Shown one piece after another: positions 46,173 through 59,893 of a stretch of DNA of 64,000 bases; within the stretch, counting starts at the first letter, position 1, and each line of letters starts with the position of its first letter. Below the pieces are notes generated by a model that saw only the letters and a list, made by a program, of their open reading frames with translations, was not told the origin of the DNA and searched no databases. Both the position numbers and the translations under genes were made by a program. Source of the DNA: Kosakonia sp. H02 (GTDB lineage: Bacteria > Pseudomonadota > Gammaproteobacteria > Enterobacterales > Enterobacteriaceae); the NCBI GenBank assembly GCA_030704225.1, contig CP131915.1:4375480-4439479 (forward strand), written 5' to 3'.

Positions 46173-46242
46173 GCAGAGATTTTCACTGCTCGTTTTTCAT
46201 CAGACAATCTGTGTGGACACTACAGGAGATGGTTCTTTAAGG

Positions 46243-47474
<1,232 letters not shown>

Positions 47475-47515
47475 TAAGGGTGAGGTCCCCAGTTCGACTC
47501 TGGGTATCAGCACCA
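47475..47515 (+). repeat. 41-bp tRNA-Thr fragment, copy of 51554-51594
   Basis: The 3' half of tRNA-Thr(GGT), exactly repeated in the intact gene thrT, here pasted between 16S and the 23S-5S spacer. Contig-join marker. Confidence 0.92.
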
Positions 47516-47552
47516 GTTATAACGGTTAAAGTTCGGCACTTAGAAAAGAATT

Positions 47553-47672
47553 TGCCTGGCGGCAACAGCGCGGTGGTCCCACCTGACCCCATGCCGAACT
47601 CAGAAGTGAAACGCCGTAGCGCCGATGGTAGTGTGGGGTCTCCCCATGCGAGAGTAGGGAACTGCCAGGCAT
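47553..47672 (+). rRNA. rrfB: 5S rRNA, enterobacterial
   Basis: Complete 120-nt 5S, TGCCTGGCGGC to ACTGCCAGGCAT. Upstream of murB, which matches the rrnB operon end in E. coli. Confidence 0.95.
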
Positions 47673-47684
47673 CAAATAAGTGAA

Positions 47685-47713
47685 AAGGCCATCCGAAAGG
47701 ATGGCCTTTTTGC
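47685..47713 (+). terminator. rrn terminator
   Basis: AAGGCCATCC-GAAA-GGATGGCCTT followed by TTT, 13 bp after 5S. Confidence 0.95.
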
Positions 47714-47794
47714 GTTTTATCTCAATGAAACACCACAAGCGCTCATCTTTCTGATGCGGTAAACTAGCCGTGTTTTTGCCTCAGGATAGCGTGA

Positions 47795-48823
47795 ATGAAT
47801 CTCTCCCTTAAGCCCTGGAATACCTTTGGTATCGATCGTAATGCCAACCGCATTGTATGTGCAGAAAATACGCAGCAACTGCTGGAAGCCTGGCAGTCAG
47901 CAGTACAAAAACAGCAGCCTGTTCTAATCCTCGGTGAAGGAAGCAATGTACTTTTTCTGGAAGACTTTGCCGGGACAGTCATTGTTAATCGCATCAAAGG
48001 CATTGAGGTTCATGAAGAAGCTGATGCATGGCTCCTGCACATAGGGGCAGGAGAAAACTGGCATAACCTCGTGCAGTTAACGCTCGATCGCGGTATGCCC
48101 GGCCTTGAGAATCTTGCATTGATACCTGGCTGCGCAGGATCTTCACCTATCCAGAACATCGGCGCATATGGTGTAGAGCTAAGCCACGTCTGCAATTATG
48201 TCGATTGCGTAGAGCTCAGTAGCGGCAAACCGCAACGTTTGCCCGCTCAAGCCTGCCGTTTTGGCTATCGCGACAGCATTTTTAAACATGAATATCAGGA
48301 TGTTTATGCCATCACAGCTGTGGGGCTACGGTTGCCTAAAGCCTGGCAGCCGGTATTGAATTATGGTGATCTGGCCCGTCTTGACCCAATCACCGCCACG
48401 CCGCAACAAGTTTTTGAGGCGGTATGCCACATGCGCACCAGCAAATTGCCGGATCCTAAAATTAACGGTAATGCTGGCAGCTTCTTTAAAAATCCAGTAG
48501 TTACTGCCGAGCAGTCCACCATTTTACTGGCTGATTATCCGAGCGCCCCACACTATCCTCAGGCAGACGGCTCTGTGAAGCTAGCTGCCGGCTGGCTCAT
48601 CGATCAATGCCAGTTGAAAGGTGTATCGGTAGGTGACGCGGCAGTCCACCACTTGCAAGCTTTGGTGCTGATCAATACAGGAAAAGCTACAAGTGAAGAT
48701 GTGGTGCAACTCGCGCATGTGGTTCGTCAACGCGTGGGTGAGAAATTTAATGTCTGGCTGGAGCCAGAGGTGCGGTTTATCGGCCGTTCCGGCGAAGTGA
48801 ACGCAGTAGAGGCTATTGCATGA
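47795..48823 (+). CDS. murB: UDP-N-acetylenolpyruvoylglucosamine reductase
   Basis: A 342-residue flavoenzyme (same length as E. coli MurB) reducing UDP-GlcNAc-enolpyruvate to UDP-MurNAc in peptidoglycan synthesis. FAD-binding stretch ILGEGSNVLF and IPGCAGSSPIQNIGAYG, and the catalytic Ser in NGNAGSFFKNP, are visible. It overlaps birA by 4 bp. Confidence 0.98.
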   Translation: MNLSLKPWNTFGIDRNANRIVCAENTQQLLEAWQSAVQKQQPVLILGEGSNVLFLEDFAGTVIVNRIKGIEVHEEADAWLLHIGAGENWHNLVQLTLDRGMPGLENLALIPGCAGSSPIQNIGAYGVELSHVCNYVDCVELSSGKPQRLPAQACRFGYRDSIFKHEYQDVYAITAVGLRLPKAWQPVLNYGDLARLDPITATPQQVFEAVCHMRTSKLPDPKINGNAGSFFKNPVVTAEQSTILLADYPSAPHYPQADGSVKLAAGWLIDQCQLKGVSVGDAAVHHLQALVLINTGKATSEDVVQLAHVVRQRVGEKFNVWLEPEVRFIGRSGEVNAVEAIA

Positions 48824-49782
48824 AAGATAATACCGTCCCGTTGACGCTCATCTCTATTCTGGCAGATGGTGAATTCCATTCCGGTGAGCAACTCGGCGAG
48901 CATTTAGGCATGAGCCGCGCAGCTATCAATAAACATGTCCAGACGCTCCGTGATTGGGGTGTGGACGTTTTTACCGTGCCGGGTAAAGGCTACAGCCTTC
49001 CTGAACCCATCCAGCTACTGGATAAAAACCTTATCAGTAGCCAGATAAAACAAGGTAACGTCGCTGTTTTGCCGGTGATTGATTCAACTAACCAATATCT
49101 GCTGGAACGCCTGAGCGAGTTGCAGTCTGGCGATGCCTGCGTCGCTGAATACCAGCAGGCCGGGCGTGGCCGACGTGGTCGTAAATGGGTTTCGCCTTTT
49201 GGCGCGAACCTTTATATCTCTATGTACTGGCGTCTCGAACAAGGCCCGGCCGCAGCTATTGGATTGAGTCTGGTTATTGGTATCGTAATGGCTGAAGTGC
49301 TACGCGACTTAGGCGCTGACCAGGTCCGGGTTAAATGGCCAAACGATCTCTATTTGCAAGACCGAAAACTTGCAGGGATCCTCGTTGAATTAACAGGTAA
49401 AACAGGCGATGCTGCGCAAATTGTGATTGGTGCAGGGGTTAACCTCGTCATGCGCAAAGCACAAGCTGAGGACATAAACCAGAGCTGGATTAATTTGCAG
49501 GAAGCGGGCGTTCGTATTGATCGTAACTTACTGGCGGCACGTCTGATAACTGAACTACGCACGGCTTTACAATACTTTGAGCAGGATGGTCTTATGCCCT
49601 TCCTCTCTCGCTGGGAAGCGTTAGATAACTTTATTAACCGCCCTGTGAAACTGATTATTGGCGAGAAAGAAATATTCGGCATCTCCCGAGGGATTGATGC
49701 GCAAGGCGCGCTACTGCTTGAGCAAAATGGTGTGATTAAACCCTGGGTGGGTGGGGAAATATCGTTACGCAGTGCAGAGTAA
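48820..49782 (+). CDS. birA: Biotin ligase / biotin operon repressor
   Basis: A 320-residue bifunctional protein: winged helix (GEQLGEHLGMSRAAINKHVQTL, in part) for bioO binding, then the ligase domain with GRGRRGRKWVSPFGANLY binding biotinyl-AMP and the KWPNDLY catalytic loop. It attaches biotin to AccB. Coupled to murB as in E. coli. Confidence 0.98.
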   Translation: MKDNTVPLTLISILADGEFHSGEQLGEHLGMSRAAINKHVQTLRDWGVDVFTVPGKGYSLPEPIQLLDKNLISSQIKQGNVAVLPVIDSTNQYLLERLSELQSGDACVAEYQQAGRGRRGRKWVSPFGANLYISMYWRLEQGPAAAIGLSLVIGIVMAEVLRDLGADQVRVKWPNDLYLQDRKLAGILVELTGKTGDAAQIVIGAGVNLVMRKAQAEDINQSWINLQEAGVRIDRNLLAARLITELRTALQYFEQDGLMPFLSRWEALDNFINRPVKLIIGEKEIFGISRGIDAQGALLLEQNGVIKPWVGGEISLRSAE

Positions 49783-49785
49783 TAA

Positions 49786-49812
49786 CAAGGGGAGCGAGAA
49801 TGCTCCCCTTGT
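49786..49812 (+). terminator. Bidirectional terminator birA/coaA
   Basis: AAGGGGAGC-GAGAAT-GCTCCCCTT between convergent birA and coaA. Confidence 0.85.
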
Positions 49813-49815
49813 TCG

Positions 49816-50766
49816 TTATTTACGCAGACGCACTTGCTCAACAGCATGATTGGCGCTTTTGGTCATAATCAGGCTGGCACGTTCGCGCGTTGGTAGGATA
49901 TTTTCTTTAAGATTTAATCCGTTAATTTCTTTCCACAACGATTGAGCAATCTCTACCGCTTCTTCTTTTGATAGTTTCGCATAATTGTGGAAATAGGAAT
50001 CAGGGTTGGTAAACGCCCCTTCACGGAATTTCAGGAAGCGATTGATATACCAGGTCTGGAGCAAATCTTCGGGCGCATCGACATAAATAGAGAAGTCGAC
50101 AAAGTCAGAAACAAAAACATGGTGCGGATCATGGGGATAATCCATACCGCTCTGGAGAACATTCAGCCCTTCAAGAATGAGAATATCCGGTTGGGCAACT
50201 GTCTTATCCCCATCGGGAATGACATCGTAGATCAGATGCGAATAAACCGGAGCCGTGACATTTGTTACCCCGGACTTAATATCCGAAACGAACTGCACGA
50301 GACGGTGCATATCATACGATTGAGGAAATCCTTTCTTCTTCATTAGCCCGCGATCCTTCAACACCTGGTTCGGGTGTAAAAAGCCATCGGTAGTAATGAG
50401 TTCAACGCGGCGATGTTCCGGCCAACGGCTCAACAACGCCTGCAATACGCGCGCGGTGGTGCTTTTGCCTACCGCAACGCTGCCAGCGATGCTGATGATA
50501 TAGGGAATACGTTGCCCATTAGTGCCGAGAAATTGTTCCAGTACAGCCTGACGGCGCAGGTTGGAACTAATGTAGAAATTAAGTAAACGGGAAAGGGGAA
50601 GGTAAATCTCAGCCACTTCTTCCAAAGAAAGGTCTTCATTAATGCCTTTTAATCTCGCGATTTCACCCTCAGTCAGGGTCATCGGAACAGAATCACGAAG
50701 AGCAGCCCACTGGCTGCGATTAAACTGTAAGTAAGGCGTCATTAACGTTTGCTCTTTTTTACTCAT
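49816..50766 (-). CDS. coaA: Pantothenate kinase
   Basis: A 316-residue type I kinase, the first committed and CoA-inhibited step of coenzyme A synthesis. P-loop GSVAVGKSTT (about residues 95-104) is clear. Same place and orientation as in E. coli. Confidence 0.98.
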   Translation of the reverse strand: MSKKEQTLMTPYLQFNRSQWAALRDSVPMTLTEGEIARLKGINEDLSLEEVAEIYLPLSRLLNFYISSNLRRQAVLEQFLGTNGQRIPYIISIAGSVAVGKSTTARVLQALLSRWPEHRRVELITTDGFLHPNQVLKDRGLMKKKGFPQSYDMHRLVQFVSDIKSGVTNVTAPVYSHLIYDVIPDGDKTVAQPDILILEGLNVLQSGMDYPHDPHHVFVSDFVDFSIYVDAPEDLLQTWYINRFLKFREGAFTNPDSYFHNYAKLSKEEAVEIAQSLWKEINGLNLKENILPTRERASLIMTKSANHAVEQVRLRK

Positions 50767-51158
50767 AAGCTTTTATCTGCCTGCCATTACGACCATTGCT
50801 CACTATTCTTGCGTGCAATGTTTAGATAATGCTATGGCTCGACGTTATTGAAATAAGTGTGATCAATGGGCAGGAGGTTAACACCAGATGACAGCGAATA
50901 ATATTAAAAATCATGTCCAGATAATGGTTTCCGCTGCAAGTGTCATGCTTTCTGCCAGAGCTGGCAATAGTATCGGCAATGCGTAACCGTATAAGAAAAT
51001 GGCGCTCAGTAAATGAATAATGATGGTTTTTTCCACGGTGTTGCATGAAATTACAGCATTTCTTCGGGTTGTCGTGCAAAATGTGAGCGATAGAACGTTT
51101 TGTGCAATTTTTTTGTTGCATCCCTCCCTCTGTCTCCCTAGAATGCGCGCTACTTGAT
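50767..51158 (+). other. coaA-thrU intergenic region
   Basis: AT-rich stretch expected to hold the promoters of coaA (leftward) and the tRNA-tufB operon (rightward). TTTTTTGTTGCA...AGAATGCG just before thrU is compatible with a stable-RNA promoter, but I cannot set its boxes with certainty. No gene seen. Confidence 0.5.
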
Positions 51159-51234
<76 letters not shown>

Positions 51235-51242
51235 TCAAGTCC

Positions 51243-51327
<85 letters not shown>

Positions 51328-51438
51328 TTTTCGGTTACGCTAAAACGTAACCTGAGTTGGTGTCAGTAGTGAATCAGCTCTTAGGGAGAGAATCTTCTCC
51401 CGGCAATACAGAAGCACTGGGTAGCCGAGTTTCAGGAT

Positions 51439-51513
<75 letters not shown>

Positions 51514-51518
51514 GACGT

Positions 51519-51594
51519 GCTGATATGGCTCAGTTGGTAGAGCGCACCCTTGGTAAGGGTGAGGTCCCCAGTTCGACTCTGGGTATCAGCACCA
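51519..51594 (+). tRNA. thrT: tRNA-Thr (GGT)
   Basis: A 76-nt cloverleaf, GCTGATATGGCTCAGTTGG, anticodon GGT. Its 3' 41 nt recur at 47475-47515. Confidence 0.98.
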
Positions 51595-51708
51595 CTTCAC
51601 TTCTCCTTCCTGGTTTTTCTTCTGTTATTTAGCATTCAACGAGTCGGGCATGTTGCCTGGTTGATGTGGTGATATCACCGATTTATCCGTGTCTTAGAGG
51701 GACAATCG

Positions 51709-51776
51709 ATGTCTAAAGAAAAATATGAACGTAATAAACCGCACGTCAACGTCGGTACTATCGGCCACGTTGACCA
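51709..51776 (+). pseudogene. tufB: tufB, EF-Tu, first 22 codons only
   Basis: ATG 51709 then SKEKYERNKPHVNVGTIGHVD of EF-Tu, directly downstream of thrT as in E. coli. At 51776 the sequence becomes a Pseudomonas-type 23S leader. The last 42 bp (51735-51776) recur inverted at 60805-60846. Confidence 0.95.
51735..51776 (+). repeat. 42-bp exact inverted repeat of tuf, copy 2 at 60805-60846 (-)
   Basis: Identical EF-Tu codons, diverging sharply on both sides. tuf exists twice in enterobacteria, so assembly graphs break here. Confidence 0.92.
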
Positions 51777-51803
51777 GTATAACCAGATTGCTTGGGGTTA
51801 TAT

Positions 51804-53482
<1,679 letters not shown>

Positions 53483-53484
53483 GA

Positions 53485-53516
53485 AAAGCCTCATGCGAAA
53501 GCATGGGGCTTTTTTG
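53485..53516 (+). terminator. Terminator before metA
   Basis: AAAGCCTCATGC-GAAA-GCATGGGGCTTTTTT. In E. coli relatives an rRNA operon lies upstream of metA, so this may be its terminator. Confidence 0.88.
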
Positions 53517-53553
53517 CTGTTGTTTTTCTGTTTATCCGCTAAAGGAAGTAGCC

Positions 53554-53721
53554 ATGGTCGTTCTGTACGCTCAGCTTTATAAAAACCGAATGGTTACGCA
53601 GCCCCACCATCACTCACTAACCCATCACAGCGCAAACCGTGATGTGAAACTTTCTCACCTTCCACATGCAAGCTCGACATTTTCGCCATTCCTGGGTATT
53701 GTCAGCGGTCTGGATGTCTAA
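53554..53721 (+). CDS. Candidate 55-residue ORF in the metA leader
   Basis: ATG 53554 follows AAGGAAGT at good spacing and the frame ends inside the Met boxes. It is His-rich (QPHHHSLTHHS) and not Met-rich, so it does not look like a methionine attenuator peptide. Could be fortuitous. Confidence 0.25.
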   Translation: MVVLYAQLYKNRMVTQPHHHSLTHHSANRDVKLSHLPHASSTFSPFLGIVSGLDV

Positions 53722-53735
53722 ACGTTTAAACGTAT
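53704..53735 (+). promoter_or_regulatory. MetJ operator (four tandem Met boxes)
   Basis: Four adjacent 8-bp boxes like AGACGTCT: AGCGGTCT, GGATGTCT, AAACGTTT, AAACGTAT, ending 18 bp before metA. MetJ with S-adenosylmethionine should repress here. Confidence 0.88.
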
Positions 53736-53753
53736 GTAGTAAGGATATAAGTT

Positions 53754-54683
53754 ATGCCGATTCGGGTGCAGGACGAGCTGCCAGCCGTCAATTTCTTACG
53801 TGATGAAAACGTCTTTGTAATGACGACTTCTCGCGCGACAGTGCAGGAAATTCGTCCCCTTAAGGTGCTTATCCTCAACCTGATGCCGAAAAAAATCGAG
53901 ACGGAAAACCAGTTCCTGCGCCTGCTGTCGAACTCACCCTTACAAGTTGATGTTCGCCTGTTGCGTATCGATTCCCGCGAGTCGCGCAACACGCCAGCCG
54001 AGCACCTGAACACCTTTTACTGTAATTTCGACGAAGTCTGCGATGAGAACTTTGATGGTCTGATCGTCACCGGCGCGCCGTTAGGCCTGATAGAGTTTAA
54101 TGATGTCGCCTATTGGCCGCAGATCGAGCAGGTTCTCGAATGGGCAAAAGATCACGTTACCTCGACACTGTTTGTCTGTTGGGCAGTACAAGCCGCATTA
54201 AACATTCTCTATGGCATCCCCAAACAGACCCGCAGCGAAAAACTCTCAGGCGTATACGAACATCATCTCCTCCATCCACATGCTCTGTTAACACGGGGTT
54301 TTGACGATGTATTTCTTGCGCCGCACTCGCGCTACGCTGATTTCCCGTCGGCGCTGATCCGTGATTACACCGATCTTGAGATCCTCGCGGAAACCGCAGA
54401 CGGCGACGCATACCTGTTTGCCAGCAAAGATAAGCGTATCGCTTTTGTCACCGGCCACCCGGAATATGATGCCCACACCCTGGCAAGCGAGTATTTCCGT
54501 GACGTGGAAGCGGGTCTGCAACCCGAATTGCCGCACAATTATTTTCCGCAAGATGATCCGCAACATAAACCACGCGCCTCCTGGCGTAGTCACGGCAATT
54601 TGCTGTTCATCAACTGGCTTAACTACTACGTCTACCAGATCACACCATACGATCTGCGTCATATGAATCCGACGCTGGATTAA
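53754..54683 (+). CDS. metA: Homoserine O-succinyltransferase
   Basis: A 309-residue enzyme, same length as in E. coli, making O-succinylhomoserine in methionine synthesis. The acyl-carrying Cys142 lies in LFVCWAVQAALN, and the catalytic His and Glu in TGHPEYDAHTLASEY. Controlled by the Met boxes upstream. An IS4-type end begins 34 bp after the stop. Confidence 0.98.
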   Translation: MPIRVQDELPAVNFLRDENVFVMTTSRATVQEIRPLKVLILNLMPKKIETENQFLRLLSNSPLQVDVRLLRIDSRESRNTPAEHLNTFYCNFDEVCDENFDGLIVTGAPLGLIEFNDVAYWPQIEQVLEWAKDHVTSTLFVCWAVQAALNILYGIPKQTRSEKLSGVYEHHLLHPHALLTRGFDDVFLAPHSRYADFPSALIRDYTDLEILAETADGDAYLFASKDKRIAFVTGHPEYDAHTLASEYFRDVEAGLQPELPHNYFPQDDPQHKPRASWRSHGNLLFINWLNYYVYQITPYDLRHMNPTLD

Positions 54684-54717
54684 GCGTTTCAGCCCCTTAT
54701 TACAGGCACCTTCGGGT

Positions 54718-54758
54718 TAATGCCGATCGTTTAAGGATCGGTTGACCGATCCGGTGGC
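54718..54758 (+). repeat. 41-bp IS4-type end, copy 2 at 62385-62425 (+)
   Basis: TAATGCCGATCGTTTAAGGA at the start, like the IS4 terminus. Here the inner side runs into fliC instead of the IS body, so this is a contig-end overlap, not an insertion into fliC. It implies an IS4-like copy lies downstream of metA in one genome. Confidence 0.92.
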
Positions 54759-55563
54759 GAGCGTCTGTCTTCCGGTCTGCGTATCAACAGTGCCAAAGAT
54801 GATGCTGCCGGCCAGGCGATCGCTAACCGCTTTACTTCCAACATCAACGGCCTGACCGTTGCTGCCCGTAACGCGAACGACGGTATCTCTCTGGCGCAGA
54901 CCGCTGAAGGCGCGCTGAGCGAAATCAACAACAACCTGCAACGTGTTCGTGACCTGACCGTGCAGGCGCAGAACAGCTCCAACTCCGCGTCTGACATCGA
55001 CTCCATCCAGGCTGAAGTTAACCAGCGTCTGGCGGAAATCGACCGTGTAACCAAGCAAACTGATTTTAACGGCACCAAAATACTGGACAACGATGATGCG
55101 AAAACCTTTAACTTCCAGGTTGGCTCCAAAGATGGTGAAACTATCGGTATCACCATGAATGCGAGCTCCGACTGGAACCTGTACAAAGCAACTGCCACCG
55201 CAGGCACTGGTAATGCAAGCGTCTCTGGTACTGATCGTACAGTGAAAGTCAGCGGTTTCGATGTGCTGACTGCAACCGGAACCGACGCTAATGGCGCGAC
55301 TACTGGTGCTCTGTCCACTATTGATGATGCTATTAAAGCGGTTGATACTCAGCGCAGCCTGCTGGGTGCGTCTCAGAACCGTTTCGAGTCCACCATCACT
55401 AACCTGAATAACACCGTGAATAACCTGTCTGCAGCCCGAAGCCGTATTCAGGACTCCGACTACGCGACGGAAGTGTCGAACATGTCCCGTGCGCAGATCC
55501 TGCAACAGGCGGGTTCTTCCGTGCTGGCTCAGGCCAACCAGGTTCCGCAGACCATGCTGTCCT
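54759..55563 (+). pseudogene. fliC: fliC, flagellin, both ends missing
   Basis: In-frame flagellin from ERLSSGLRINSAKDDAAGQA (about codon 26) to VPQTMLS, lacking the first 25 and last 3 residues. The D0/D1 parts are conserved; the central D2/D3 part is short. The true 3' end is at 59841-59893 on the other strand. Confidence 0.93.
55522..55563 (+). repeat. 42-bp exact inverted repeat of fliC, copy 2 at 59852-59893 (-)
   Basis: Joins the two fliC pieces; sequence differs on both flanks. Confidence 0.9.
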
Positions 55564-56180
55564 GAGGCTGGCGTTGTTTACTGACAATGTTGGCCTCCCT
55601 CATTAGCGTTCTGACAAGGCCTCTTCCGATCGCGATGTTTTGGGACTTCAGGTTCTTGCTGATCATTCTGGAACCCATGGCTTCCCGGCTTTCGCTGTGC
55701 AGTTCAACCACTTTCAGCTTGAGTTCCTCGCGTCTGATCCGCGGTTTGGCTCGCCGCTGAAGCCACTCATAAAAGCTGCTGCGCTTCACATCGAAAACAC
55801 GACACACAATGGCAGTCGGGAACGACTCTCTTAGTTCCGCAATCATCGAAAACGATCGGGATCCGACATCAAGAGAGCGGTAGCCTTTTTTAAGATCTCG
55901 GCTTCCATTTCCATGCGCTTGATCTTGGCCTTCAGTTCCTTGCCTTTAACTGGCTGCCCCTCGCGCTCCTTGCGAACCTGATCGACCCAGCGCCGTAAAG
56001 CGGTGGGCCCGATATCCAGCGATGCACAAACGTCTGGAACCGGGCAGTTATCATCAAGCACCATGCTGGCAGCATGCAGCTTGAACTCGCGGGTATAGAC
56101 CTTTCTTTCGTTCATGGAACCTCCAAGTTGGCGAAATCATATCGCCCTTAAGAGGTGTCCGGAATTATTAGGCCAGTTCA
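55564..56180 (-). mobile_element. IS3-family element, left part (orfA and start of orfB)
   Basis: Minus-strand orfA (55843-56115, 90 aa, MNERKVYTREFKLHAASMVL, helix-turn-helix and leucine zipper) overlaps orfB' (55564-55846, MIAELRESFPTAIVCRVFDV) as in elements that fuse OrfAB by -1 frameshift. The inverted repeat is at 56154-56180. orfB stops at the fliC join; its middle lies at 58891-59409 and its end at 26595-26716. Confidence 0.9.
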
Positions 56181-57571
<1,391 letters not shown>

Positions 57572-58254
57572 GATTTTTAAGGGATATTTAGCTCTCTTCT
57601 CCCTGACTTCCCTTGCATATTCCCGTTCACGCCTCGGGGGTAGTTTCAGCATCGCGGCATTGCTGTAGAAGTGCCTGAGATGCCCCGGCACTGCACCCGG
57701 TGATGACCATGGCAGCCCGGTTAACAACCGCAGTATCTCTGCCACCGAACCGCTGAAGCTCAGCTGATACGGCAGATAATCTCCTTTCAGGCTGAACGCC
57801 ATTTTCACCATCTGATACCGCACCAGGTTGTATGTCAGCAGTATCCCCCACAGCTCCTGTCTCACCATCTCCGGTAATTTACTTCTCAGCGTCCAGCGGT
57901 TGCCGCACAGGAACTGCTTCGCCTCACGGTACCCCAGTTCGATTTCCCACCGGTGTTTGTAGAGTTCTGCTATGTCTGCCGCCGGGTAACGCATCGCATC
58001 CGTCATTGATGTGACAACCTGACGTTCCACGCCGTTAACCTTCCTGCTGATTAACCGGACAGTGAGCTCATCCGGCAGACCTTCCCACTGTTTTCTGGCC
58101 TGCGGGGTGGTCTTCAGCGTTATCAGCTCATCCCGTTTGCCCAGCCTGCGAACTGCCTCATACTGCGTGCCTTTCCTCAGCGGCAGCAGCCAGTGACGAT
58201 TTTCTCCCGCACGGTGCCAGTCATGCAGCAGACCTGTTGACCAGAAGCCCCTGT
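57572..58254 (-). mobile_element. IS4-family transposase, C-terminal part
   Basis: Minus-strand frame with LTSMTDAMRYP, YKHRWEIELGYREAKQ (the IS4 Y-x2-R-x3-E-x6-K signature), LWGILLTYNLVRYQMVKMA and LKLPPRREREYAREV. Its start overlaps the central piece at 30622-30662. The end merges into 16S. Confidence 0.92.
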
Positions 58255-58574
58255 TTTAGAACGTCGTGAGACAGTTCGGTCCCTATCTGCCGTGGACGTT
58301 TGAGATTTGAGAGGGGCTGCTCCTAGTACGAGAGGACCGGAGTGGACGAACCTCTGGTGTTCCGGTTGTCACGCCAGTGGCATTGCCGGGTAGCTATGTT
58401 CGGAAAAGATAACCGCTGAAAGCATCTAAGCGGGAAACTTGCCTCAAGATGAGATCTCACTGGGACCTTGAGTCCCCTGAAGGGCCGTCGAAGACTACGA
58501 CGTTGATAGGTTGGGTGTGTAAGCGCTGTGAGGCGTTGAGCTAACCAATACTAATTGCCCGTGAGGCTTGACCA
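58255..58574 (+). rRNA. 23S rRNA 3' end, Pseudomonas type
   Basis: From AGAACGTCGTGAGACAGTTC through the sarcin-ricin loop (CTAGTACGAGAGGACC) to TGAGGCTTGACCATATAA. Confidence 0.93.
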
Positions 58575-58722
58575 TATAACACCCAAGCAATTTGCGTCGA
58601 AAGGCCAGATTGCGGTGTGTGAAGACGAAATGAACCGAAAGTTCGACGCTCACAAAACACCGACTTCTATTACATACCCAATTTGCTGAAGCGAGGCATA
58701 TGCCACGACTCAGTACCCGAAT

Positions 58723-58840
58723 TTCTTGACGACCATAGAGCATTGGAACCACCTGATCCCATCCCGAACTCAGCAGTGAAACGATGCATCGCCGATGGTA
58801 GTGTGGGGTTTCCCCATGTGAGAGTAGGTCATCGTCAAGA
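58723..58840 (+). rRNA. 5S rRNA, Pseudomonas type
   Basis: Starts TTCTTGACGACCATAGAG and ends GGTCATCGTCAAGA; matches Pseudomonas 5S rather than the enterobacterial TGCCTGGCGG form at 47553. Natural distance to the 23S end, so this 23S-5S piece is one true locus. Confidence 0.92.
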
Positions 58841-58850
58841 TTAAATTCCG

Positions 58851-58885
58851 AAACCCCTATCTGCGTATGCAGGTAGGGGTTTTGT
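58851..58885 (+). terminator. rrn terminator, Pseudomonas operon
   Basis: AACCCCTATCTGC-GTAT-GCAGGTAGGGGTT followed by TTG and TTTTT. Confidence 0.9.
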
Positions 58886-58890
58886 TTTTG

Positions 58891-59409
58891 CAGCCCACCC
58901 ACAGGTATAAACGTGGAGGTCATGAACACATCGCTATCCCTAATCACCTTGAGCGACAGTTCGCAGTGACAGAGCCTAATCAGGTGTGGTGCGGTGACGT
59001 ATATCTGGACAGGAAAGCGCCGGGCTTACCTCGCTGTTGTTCTCGACCTGTTCGCAAGGAAACCGGTGGGATGGGCAATGTCGTTCTCACCGGACAGCAG
59101 ACTGACTATCAAAGCACTGGAAATGGCGTGGGAAACGCGCGGTAAGCCAGCCGGAGTAATGTTCCACAGCGATCAGGGCAGTCATTATACGAGCCGGCAG
59201 TACCAGCAATTACTGTGGCGATACCGGATCAAGCAGAGTATGAGCCGGCGTGGAAACTGCTGGGATAATAGTCCTATGGAACGCTTCTTCCGGAGCCTGA
59301 AGAATGAGTGGGTACCGGTGACGGGTTACATAAGCTTCAGCGATGCAGCTCACGCAATAACGGACTATATCGTCGGGTATTACAGCTCGCTCAGGCCGCA
59401 TGAATATAA
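58891..59409 (+). mobile_element. IS3-family orfB, central part (DDE domain)
   Basis: Encodes QVWCGDVTYIW, a later HSDQGSHYTS and GNCWDNSPMERFFRSLKNEW, the D-D-35-E core of an IS3-group integrase, continuing to YYSSLRPHEYN. Both ends are 41-bp exact repeats (34891-34931 and 26595-26635). Confidence 0.93.
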
Positions 59410-59792
59410 TTAGTATTAATAACAGCCATGATAGTTATCCTTCATTAATATATGTGAGTTCCGGTATGCGCCAGCGGCTTCATCACCGTCATAATAGTTA
59501 TCGACGAGGTTAACGAACTCTTTAGATCTTTTTCTTCTCAATGGGGATTATTCGCCATGAGAAAACATAACATACTGAAAATAATTAAAAAATACCTTTC
59601 AAAACAGCATCTATTGCCCAATAAAAGCATATTAGAACGGATGGTATCCCCGTATTTGCAGGGTGCATAGTTTCAATTTTATAGCCCTAACGTAAATATA
59701 TTTGCTATCCCGCTACAAAGGTTAATTCCACTTTTTCTCTGACCTTGCAAAATACATTAATCACACGCACCACGGCTGGTATTTCATTAGCA
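59410..59792 (+). other. AT-rich stretch after fliC end
   Basis: Low-GC DNA unlike both neighbours. One short open frame (59557-59670) is listed separately. Nothing else recognised; it should lie downstream of fliC in the real genome. Confidence 0.5.
59557..59670 (+). CDS. Possible 37-residue basic peptide
   Basis: MRKHNILKIIKKYLSKQHLL and on to a TAG at 59668; GGGG lies 13 bp before ATG. Strongly basic and amphipathic. No family known to me; may be chance or a gene relic. Confidence 0.3.
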   Translation: MRKHNILKIIKKYLSKQHLLPNKSILERMVSPYLQGA

Positions 59793-59825
59793 CAAAAAAA
59801 AGCGCCGACAGGCGGCGCTTTTTTA
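59793..59825 (-). terminator. fliC terminator
   Basis: On the minus strand AGCGCCG-CCTGT-CGGCGCT with a T8 tail, 16 bp after the fliC stop. Confidence 0.9.
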
Positions 59826-59840
59826 TTACGAACTTTGCGA

Positions 59841-59893
59841 TTAACGCAGCAAGGACAGCATGGTCTGCGGAACCTGGTTGGCCTGAGCCAGCA
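59841..59893 (-). pseudogene. fliC: fliC 3' end
   Basis: LLAQANQVPQTMLSLLR-stop on the minus strand, the true flagellin C-terminus missing from the larger fliC piece. Confidence 0.9.

Noticed and set aside
54718..54800. IS4-like insertion inside fliC
   Set aside because: The outer end of the IS points away from fliC and fliC starts where the IS body should be, so it is a contig-end overlap, not an insertion.
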